From Microcoleus sp. EPA2 (GTDB lineage: Bacteria > Cyanobacteriota > Cyanobacteriia > Cyanobacteriales > Microcoleaceae), in NCBI GenBank assembly GCA_020882975.1, contig JAHRFD010000027.1:31938-95937 (forward strand): a DNA stretch of 64,000 bases, given 5' to 3'. The notes below the pieces were generated by a model. The model saw only the letters and a list, made by a program, of their open reading frames with translations, had not been told where the DNA came from and searched no databases. The translations under genes were made by a program, and so were the position numbers. Positions 9,202-15,644 of this stretch are shown one piece after another. Numbering within the stretch: position 1 is the stretch's first letter; each line of letters begins with the position of its first letter.

Positions 9202-11304
9202 TTAAGCCGCCACTAAACCGCTATGTCTTAACAAAGCTTTAGTGCTCGGTTCCCGTCCCCGGAAACTTTTAAATACTTCCATCGGGTGCAAACTGCCACC
9301 CAATCCTAATACTGTATCGCGGAAGCGTTTGCCTGTAGAGGCGATCGCCATTTCATCCTCCAAACCCGCTTCCTCAAAGGCCGCAAAAGCATCAGCACTA
9401 AGCACTTCCGCCCATTTATAACTGTAATAACCGGCCGCATAGCCACCCGCAAAAATGTGTCCGAAAGCGCACAAAAATGCGTCCTCTTCCAGAGGAGGTA
9501 AAACAGTAGTATTTTTAGCAATCCGGTTGCGGACATCAATCACAGTTTCGTTACCTCCCGGCTGGTAGCGGTGGTGCAATTCGATATCAACACTGCTAAA
9601 ATGTACTTGTCTGAGCATGGCACTACCACTCATGTAATGACGCGCTGCTAACAGCTTTTGGTAATAATGTTCCGGCAAAGTTTCCCCAGTTTCATAATGC
9701 TTTGCCATCCCGAACAACGTAGCGCGATCGTAACACCAATTTTCCATAAATTGACTGGGCAACTCCACAGCATCCCACTCAACATTATTAATGCCAGATG
9801 CTCCCGCATAATCGACCTTGGTCAACATATGCTGCAAACCGTGACCGAATTCGTGGAACAAAGTTTCTACTTCCAAGAAAGTCATTAAACTCGGTTTACC
9901 ATCCACGGGCGGACTTTGGTTGCAAACCAAATATGCCACCGGTAAGCGCGTCTTAGTAACACCCGCTTCCACAAAGGAAGCCCGGACCACGCACTCGTTC
10001 ATCCAAGCACCGCCACGCTTTTCTTCTGGGCGATTGTAGGCATCTAAATAGAAATAGGCGATCGCATTTCCTGATTCATCATTTATTTGGAAATAACGCA
10101 CATCTTTGTTCCACACAGGAGCTTGACCGTCCGCAGCAATTACTGTCACGCCGAACAGTCGTTTGACTAATCCAAATAACCCCTCCAATACCTGTGGCAA
10201 AGCAAAATAAGGACGTAATTCTTCAGCACTAAAAGCAAACATTTCTTCCCGTCGCCGTTCCGACCAAAAAGTGACATCCCAGTGCTTCAATTTCCCAGAT
10301 TCCAGTCCGCCTTTTGCCTCCGCAAAAGCCTGCAATTCTTCTAAATCTTTAACCGCAGCATTGTAACTAGAGAGGCGCAATTCTTCTAATAAAGCTTCTA
10401 CTGCTGCAACGTTGGGAGCCATTTTGCTCGCCAAACTCAATTCTGCATAACTACTGAAACCCAGCAAAGCAGCTTGTTCCTGGCGTAGTGCTAAAATGCG
10501 ATCGGTCAAGGGCCAGTTATTCAATTCCCCACTAGAAGCGCGGCTAATAAAAGCTTTGTACAATTTTTCCCGCAAATCAGCGCGGGTGCTGTGCTGCATG
10601 AAAGGGCCGTAACTGGGAAAGTCTAAAGTAATGCGCCAAGGGCCATTTTCAGCATCAGCATTTTCTGCGCCGGCGCTGCGAGCAACTTGGGCTGCCAAAC
10701 TCAACAAACTGGGAGGTAAACCATCAATTTCATCTTTGTTGGTGAGGGTGAGACTAAAGGCTTTGGTAGCGTCGAGAACGTGATTGGAAAATAGAGTAGT
10801 AGCTTCTGCTAATTCTAATTGAATGGCATTAAAACGCTCTTTTTTTTCACCTTCTAAACCGACACCAGAGAGTTCGGCATCTCGGATAGCAGCTTCTACA
10901 ATTCGCTGTTGAGCAGACTCCAGGCTATCCCAACTTTCGCTGGCGCGCAGTGCTTTAAAAGCTTCGTAAAGAGGCTTACTTTGACTGAGCTTGCTCCAAA
11001 ATTTTACTACTTGTGGCTGTACAGTTTCGTGAGCCGATCGCAATTCCGGGCTATTTTTCACCCCCATCAAATGTCCGACAATACCCCAAGTCCAATTTAA
11101 ACGCTCTCCGAGTTCCTGTAGAGGTTCTACTAGGCCACTCCAAGTCGGCTTGACAGAGACTTCTAAAGCAGTCAGTTCTGCTTCTAGTTGCGGCAGCAGG
11201 TGGGCGATCGCAGGGACAATGTGTTCGGGCGCGATCGCTTCAAAAGGAGGCAATCCTTTGCCAATTAGTAACGGATTTTCCGTAATCGTGACGGTTTCAG
11301 TCAT
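9202..11304 (-). CDS. prlC: M3-family oligopeptidase (oligopeptidase A-like)
   Basis: The 700-residue zinc metallopeptidase has the thimet-oligopeptidase fold. The catalytic motif FHEFGHG places His484, Glu485 and His488 at the zinc site, with the third ligand expected in NVEWDAVELPSQFMENW (the conserved E-x-PSQ). It degrades short cytosolic peptides, such as cleaved signal peptides or proteasome-like products. Length and N-terminus (NPLLIGKGLPPFEAIAPEHIVPA) agree with bacterial oligopeptidase A. The start is the ATG at 11304. It appears monocistronic, with a repeat-type hairpin just downstream. Confidence 0.94.
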   Translation of the reverse strand: MTETVTITENPLLIGKGLPPFEAIAPEHIVPAIAHLLPQLEAELTALEVSVKPTWSGLVEPLQELGERLNWTWGIVGHLMGVKNSPELRSAHETVQPQVVKFWSKLSQSKPLYEAFKALRASESWDSLESAQQRIVEAAIRDAELSGVGLEGEKKERFNAIQLELAEATTLFSNHVLDATKAFSLTLTNKDEIDGLPPSLLSLAAQVARSAGAENADAENGPWRITLDFPSYGPFMQHSTRADLREKLYKAFISRASSGELNNWPLTDRILALRQEQAALLGFSSYAELSLASKMAPNVAAVEALLEELRLSSYNAAVKDLEELQAFAEAKGGLESGKLKHWDVTFWSERRREEMFAFSAEELRPYFALPQVLEGLFGLVKRLFGVTVIAADGQAPVWNKDVRYFQINDESGNAIAYFYLDAYNRPEEKRGGAWMNECVVRASFVEAGVTKTRLPVAYLVCNQSPPVDGKPSLMTFLEVETLFHEFGHGLQHMLTKVDYAGASGINNVEWDAVELPSQFMENWCYDRATLFGMAKHYETGETLPEHYYQKLLAARHYMSGSAMLRQVHFSSVDIELHHRYQPGGNETVIDVRNRIAKNTTVLPPLEEDAFLCAFGHIFAGGYAAGYYSYKWAEVLSADAFAAFEEAGLEDEMAIASTGKRFRDTVLGLGGSLHPMEVFKSFRGREPSTKALLRHSGLVAA

Positions 11305-11396
11305 TTAATTTTGTGGTGAGAGGTTAAAAACTTTGGAACTAGACAGGTTAGCTTTTAATTGTGTAACACAGATAGCATAATCCTGTCTTCATCTCA

Positions 11397-11455
11397 CTGC
11401 AATCTCCCTCTGCGTTCTCTGCGTCCTCTGCGGTTAAATCATTCCGATCCAACCG
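11397..11455 (+). repeat. Partial MITE-like repeat (right half)
   Basis: ctctgcgttctctgcgtcct followed by gcggttaaatcattccgat and ccaaccggaaac matches the right-hand half of the element at 46675 in the same orientation. The left terminal repeat is missing or decayed. Confidence 0.65.
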
Positions 11456-11477
11456 GAAACGACACTACTAACTTTTA

Positions 11478-12341
11478 CTAAGTATTCTGCAACTGCTTCA
11501 CCACAGAAATTAACCGCTTGAGGTGGGGTTTAACAACTTCTTGATGTTCCTGTTCCAAATTGTCGATTTGCGCCTTGACGAGGGATAAATCTCCCGATTG
11601 TTGTGCTTGAGCCTGCACTTGGCTTTGGAGATTGGCAATTACTTTCTGGATTTCTAAAAATCGAGTATTGACTCCTTCCCAGTCATCTTGGGTAATGGAA
11701 GTTTCTCCCAATAGTTGAGTCAGGCTTTGCAAATCCTCAATCGCCTGTTCAACTGCTTCGAGATTTGTCGGTGATCCCACGGATAAATCTTGGAGTTGTT
11801 CTCTCACCTGGTGGCGGACATCTAGGACAGCGGAGGCGACAATTTCCTGTAAAGAAGCTACCGACTGTCCCAAGCTCAGCAACTGCTGCTCAATATTGAT
11901 CGAATCCTCAAAACTTTCGGGCCGTGGTAGTGCAGACATTTGCTGGCGGAGTGATTCTATATCTGCGGACAACTGATTACGGACTTTGAGAATTACCGTC
12001 GCCGCAGTTTTCTCGACTTTGTTTACAGACTTTTGCACTGTAGCAATTTCCGAGTATTGATCGAGCCGCACTTGCTGCTCAAATCGATAACGGTTGGCAA
12101 CATTCAGCGACAAAGCTAAAGTTAGGGGTGCCACACCATAAAAAGCTTGACCCGACAGGGCCACGGCTAGGGAACCGACACCAGAGGCTGCGAGGGAGGC
12201 GTATTCTGCCAACTCCAGCCAGTGTCTTTGAGGGGCTGTTTGTCTCAACTGCTTAGAGGCTGAGGGGTTTGGCTGCCGCAGGACTCTTTGGGTCATAGTA
12301 TCTTCTCGTTGTTGGTAAGGTTGCGAGATTGGGTGGAGCAT
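11478..12341 (-). CDS. Hypothetical membrane-anchored coiled-coil protein
   Basis: The 287-residue protein has no family that I recognise. A hydrophobic region of two close segments (about residues 48-82, LAEYASLAASGVGSLAVAL and FYGVAPLTLALSLNVANRY) is followed by roughly 190 residues rich in E, Q, L and K with heptad character, i.e. a long coiled coil (VNKVEKTAATVILKVRNQL, DLQSLTQLLGE, QIDNLEQEHQEVVKPHLKRL). It resembles many cyanobacterial proteins with a membrane hairpin plus coiled coil. The ATG at 12341 is used, with MTQRVLRQP at 12296 as an alternative start. Confidence 0.72.
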   Translation of the reverse strand: MLHPISQPYQQREDTMTQRVLRQPNPSASKQLRQTAPQRHWLELAEYASLAASGVGSLAVALSGQAFYGVAPLTLALSLNVANRYRFEQQVRLDQYSEIATVQKSVNKVEKTAATVILKVRNQLSADIESLRQQMSALPRPESFEDSINIEQQLLSLGQSVASLQEIVASAVLDVRHQVREQLQDLSVGSPTNLEAVEQAIEDLQSLTQLLGETSITQDDWEGVNTRFLEIQKVIANLQSQVQAQAQQSGDLSLVKAQIDNLEQEHQEVVKPHLKRLISVVKQLQNT

Positions 12342-12567
12342 CGATGGTTATCCTTTTTAAAACTATATTTCTTAGATTATTTCCTGCCACTCTTAATATT
12401 TTCACCTGAGCGAGTCAGTTAAAGATGGCTTGCATATTATGATATGTCTAGTGTATTTAGCGGTTTGTGGCGATCGGCCTCCTTCGCGCCCCTATTCTAC
12501 AGGATTTTGCGCGTAAGTCCTAGTCAACATCGATTGCCCGTCCCAAATTTATGGTAATAATTGACCG

Positions 12568-12702
12568 ATGAACTCAGAAAAACCCGGAATTGGCGATCGG
12601 CTCCAGTCTATTTTCAGTATCACAATCTTTGTGATTCTTGCATTTGGAGTAGGTTTTTTAAGCGTTAATTTTATTTTAGCTATTTATGCAAAATTTTCTT
12701 AA
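12568..12702 (+). CDS. Candidate small membrane protein, 44 residues
   Basis: ATG 12568 opens a 44-codon frame starting MNSEKPGIGDRLQSIFSITI, with one hydrophobic helix (about residues 15-39, containing FVILAFGVGFLSVNFILAIY) and a short KFS tail. A charged N-terminus followed by a single transmembrane helix is the plan of many small cyanobacterial photosynthetic or stress proteins. Upstream, ttatggtaataattgaccg gives only a weak ribosome binding site. The codon use is normal. I do not recognise the family; it could be a conserved small protein or chance. Confidence 0.45.
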   Translation: MNSEKPGIGDRLQSIFSITIFVILAFGVGFLSVNFILAIYAKFS

Positions 12703-12882
12703 ACCAGACTAGATAGCGCAGAAACCAGATTTTTTGCGGGAATATTTCCTGACAGCCACAGATGCAATAAAAAAACCCAGTTTCTTTAGTCGGAGTCTGT
12801 AAGTCCTGCTGACAGCCATGCCCTTGGGGAGGTGACTTCTTTCTTCGGCTATAATTTCAACTGTAAAGATTATGGTCTGGGT

Positions 12883-13095
12883 CTAGCCAGACAATATAAA
12901 AAACATTTTCACTAAAAAAGCCATGCGACCGTATTCATTCGCAGAAATTTGAAACTGGTAGGGCATATTTACTAGCGCAGATTCATTGGGAATCCCAAAG
13001 CCATTAGGTTCAGTAGTATTGTTCCCAACTATGCCATGACATCGCAGACTTTTGCTCTGATTATTGATAACTTCCAGAGCATTCAATTGTGACAA
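12883..13095 (-). CDS. Doubtful short frame, 70 codons
   Basis: A TTG-initiated frame reads LNALEVINNQSKSLRCHGIV and on to EYGRMAFLVKMFFILSG. Residue composition is protein-like and the codon use is unremarkable, but there is no ATG near the beginning, no clear ribosome binding site and no family that I recognise. It could be a remnant of a decayed gene. Confidence 0.2.
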   Translation of the reverse strand: MSQLNALEVINNQSKSLRCHGIVGNNTTEPNGFGIPNESALVNMPYQFQISANEYGRMAFLVKMFFILSG

Positions 13096-13181
13096 AAAGT
13101 CTGCCTCCGCCGACTAAGAAATAAAGGAGGTATTTAAGGCGGATTGGGTATAACTGAAATTTTACTGTGTGTTAAAAATAT

Positions 13182-13246
13182 GTAGGGGCGGGTTCACTAA
13201 CAATAATTGCCTAAAACCCACAATCTCGTAAACCTGCCCTCACTCA
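13182..13246 (+). repeat. Diverged single copy of the 83-bp repeat
   Basis: tgtaggggcgggtt is followed by ctaacaataattgcc and ends in aaacctgccctcac. Order and spacing match the 83-bp units of the array at 46230-46917 (gtaggggcgggtt, ccaacaatcattgcc, aaacccgcccccac), so the unit also exists as a lone dispersed copy. Confidence 0.7.
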
Positions 13247-13469
13247 CTTTGTGCTGTTACAGAACCATTTGCACAAAACTTTCCTTGTTTCTTTAGATTC
13301 ACTGTGCAAGTCGGCTCGATCGCCTGATTGTCGGAGCGATCGACTAACTCACTCTTTTAAGATACTAAGTTTTACACCCAGAAACCGGATTTCTTACCTA
13401 GATGCTGCATTTCAGCCTTCCACTAGAACCAAAAACTCCGGTTTCTGTAATATTTACACCTAATATTCC

Positions 13470-13605
13470 GATCCCCCTCGCATCCCCACCCCCCCCAAGG
13501 GGGGATGCGGAAAGGGGGACTTTGAAAGCGCTCTTGTCCCCCCCGAACTCGCGGGGGGTTAGGGGGGATCACATTCTATGCAGCCTCACAAAAAATTGGT
13601 ATCAA
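13470..13605 (+). repeat. Dispersed C-rich repeat element (gatccccct ... ggggggatc)
   Basis: The element begins gatccccctcgcatcccc, contains gggggactttgaaagcgctc, ends ggggggatcacattctatg and is followed by aaaaaattggtat. Two tandem copies of the same plan lie at 61051-61422. It abuts the stop codon of the CapA gene and may form a terminator-like structure there. Confidence 0.8.
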
Positions 13606-15378
13606 CTATTTACTCTGCTTCACAATTTGTCCCTCATCGCCAATACTCAAACCAGCATTAGGAAAATCGCTTTTCGTCAGACGCCGAATCAACTTCACAC
13701 TCCTAAAATCATCATCCAAATACGGAATACCCTGGCCATTAAGTGCGATCGGAATAATCTTACCAGATACAAAATCACCCTGCGGATTCATCTTCACATC
13801 CAAAATCAGAGATTTACCCAATTCTCCCACAGTTGACAAAGTACGATAGCCCATAAAATTGCCCAGGGAATAAGCAATCAATTTCCCCTTATAAAGTTCC
13901 ATCGCCCTAGGAACATGGGGCCCGTGTCCCAAAATCAAATCCGCACCCGCATCAATCATTGCTCGCGAAAACAAAACCATATTTCCCCGGTTTTCACCAG
14001 CAAAGAATTCAGTTCTATTTCGCACATTCAAAGCCCCCGTCCCTTCCGCACCGGCATGAACAGATATCACCACAATATCAGCCTTTTGCTTAGCTTTTTT
14101 GACAACTTCCGCCCCAGCCTTTAGTTCCAATAACGAATTATGAACTTCGCCGTAGTTGCTAAAACCGATAAAAGCAAAATTCACACCTTTGACATTTTTA
14201 TAGACAATTTGGTCTCTTTTACCAACGGCTTTCATCCCATTGCTGTCAATGTTTTTAATCGTATCCTTAAATCCCGGCTCGTTAAAATCGTAGGAATGAT
14301 TGTTGGCAATATTCAAAATATTAAAACCAGCATCTTTCAAGATTTTTGCATAACTCGGAGGTGTGCGAAAGGCAAACAGCATACCTCCGCCGCCTCCTTT
14401 CGAGCTGTAAGGATGATCGGTCATCGTGCTTTCAAAATTGCCAAATAGAATATCAGCTCCTTTCAAATGCGGTTTAACCGACTCAAATAAAATCTCGTTT
14501 TTTTGAGGTAATTTGTTGTAGGGAAAATTAGTACCTGGGATAATATCCCCCACTGCTTTGATACTGACAGTTGCGGGTGCTGTGAGGGTTTTTTTGGCTG
14601 CTACGGGTGGTGTTTTTGGAGTGGGGATGGCTTGGGGAGTTGGTGAGGGGAAGTCTATCGATCGCACTTGGGGTACCTCCGCCTGGGGTATTTCAGTCTC
14701 AGTAGCAGCGGTGCTTGGCGATTTGTAAAGTTGAGTAGCTAGAACAATCCCAGATATCGGCACTAAAATTAGACTCAAACCAGCCATGTAAAGCCAAGGT
14801 TTTTGATGCTGAGTTTTGCTGCTGACAAGCTTTTGTTCTTCCGGTGGATTCTTGGGTTTTTCAGTGGTAACTACAGATGGTTTTGGTACTGTTTGCTCGG
14901 TGATTTGAGGACTTTTTGGTTTTTCTGTTGTAAGTACAGGTGGTTTTGGTGCTGTTTGCTCGGTGATTTGAGGAGCAGCAATTTTGACATTTTGATGTGG
15001 TTCTACCTTTTGTAAAACCGCACTAATTCGAGCAGCCCCTGTAACTGCTGGTGCGGAATTCAATGGTTTGGTTAATTCGAGATTCTGAGTCCAAGCTGGC
15101 AATTCCTCACCATTTTGTCGCCCGTAAATTGTCAGGGAGTAAAGGTGATTTGGTTGCAGTCTCTGCAAGCCTTTGACTGCGACTCGGATGCAAGCATCTT
15201 GGGCGGGTAATTTTTCACCTTCGAGCAACAGATGCAAGGTGTTGTTTTCGCGACTGGCTTTAGCTGTGACTCCAAAGTTTTGGAGTGCTTGAGAGATCAA
15301 AAATGCGATCGCCTTAGCATCGCCTTCTTTTGCTAAATTTACAATATCTTGTTGGCTCACAAATGCCTCTACTCTCAC
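13606..15378 (-). CDS. CapA-family (poly-gamma-glutamate synthesis type) metallophosphatase with N-terminal cyanobacterial domain
   Basis: The 590-residue protein has three parts. Residues 1-110 form an alpha/beta domain seen at the start of many cyanobacterial proteins (VEAFVSQQDIVNLAKEGDAK). A Pro/Thr/Lys linker holds two 21-residue direct repeats (136-156 and 157-177), and a transmembrane helix follows (about 198-217). The C-terminal CapA domain has the calcineurin-like motifs AVGDIIPG, GNFES, NNHSYD, SVHAGAEG and LGHGPHVPR, i.e. a two-metal phosphoesterase site. It is probably anchored in the membrane with the catalytic domain outside, acting in envelope polymer metabolism; the substrate is unknown. 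Confidence 0.85.
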   Translation of the reverse strand: MRVEAFVSQQDIVNLAKEGDAKAIAFLISQALQNFGVTAKASRENNTLHLLLEGEKLPAQDACIRVAVKGLQRLQPNHLYSLTIYGRQNGEELPAWTQNLELTKPLNSAPAVTGAARISAVLQKVEPHQNVKIAAPQITEQTAPKPPVLTTEKPKSPQITEQTVPKPSVVTTEKPKNPPEEQKLVSSKTQHQKPWLYMAGLSLILVPISGIVLATQLYKSPSTAATETEIPQAEVPQVRSIDFPSPTPQAIPTPKTPPVAAKKTLTAPATVSIKAVGDIIPGTNFPYNKLPQKNEILFESVKPHLKGADILFGNFESTMTDHPYSSKGGGGGMLFAFRTPPSYAKILKDAGFNILNIANNHSYDFNEPGFKDTIKNIDSNGMKAVGKRDQIVYKNVKGVNFAFIGFSNYGEVHNSLLELKAGAEVVKKAKQKADIVVISVHAGAEGTGALNVRNRTEFFAGENRGNMVLFSRAMIDAGADLILGHGPHVPRAMELYKGKLIAYSLGNFMGYRTLSTVGELGKSLILDVKMNPQGDFVSGKIIPIALNGQGIPYLDDDFRSVKLIRRLTKSDFPNAGLSIGDEGQIVKQSK

Positions 15379-15555
15379 ACTAAAAATTTAGGTTAATTTT
15401 ATACCAAAATTACACCATATAGCAATCCTAAATCATTTGTGAATTTCTTACTCCCGGACCTTAATAAGGGGAGGGTTGGGGTGGGGTAAAAAACTTTACG
15501 ACTCCTGCAAGGACTGCTATATCAGTAAATAAATCAGTCCTGAAGGCACGGGGGG

Positions 15556-15640
15556 TCAAAAACCCGGTTTCTGCGTCAAAATCTCTCGGATAAAGCGACG
15601 ATTTTTGAAAGAAACCGGGTTTTTTGCGTCCAGGAATGTA
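15556..15640. repeat. Palindromic repeat (aaacccggtttct ... agaaaccgggttt)
   Basis: Long inverted repeat arms, aaaacccggtttctg and gaaagaaaccgggttttttg, lie about 40 bases apart and are followed by cgtccaggaatg. The right side plus gtccagga is shared with 31245 and 58380. It lies after the helicase-fusion stop codon and may serve as its terminator on the minus strand. Confidence 0.75.
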
Positions 15641-15644
15641 AATA

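Larger units (their letters stand above)
12342..13181. other. Long gene-poor region between the coiled-coil gene and the CapA gene (left part)
   Basis: This 840-base stretch has no large gene. It holds one candidate 44-residue membrane peptide (12568) and one doubtful 70-codon frame on the minus strand (12883), both listed separately. Near 12722-12800 there is a diverged copy of the aaacc-ggttt palindrome family (gaaaccagattttttgcggg ... aacccagtttctttagtcgg). The rest shows nothing recognisable. Confidence 0.5.

Noticed and set aside
12342..13605. tRNA or other structured RNA in the long gene-poor region
   Set aside because: I looked for GTTCGA-type T-loops and acceptor pairing and found none that fit a cloverleaf.
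13402..13836. 144-codon open frame on the plus strand over the end of the CapA gene
   Set aside because: It is antisense to the conserved C-terminus of CapA and its first part is translated C-rich repeat (IPLASPPPPRGDAE); no start signal.
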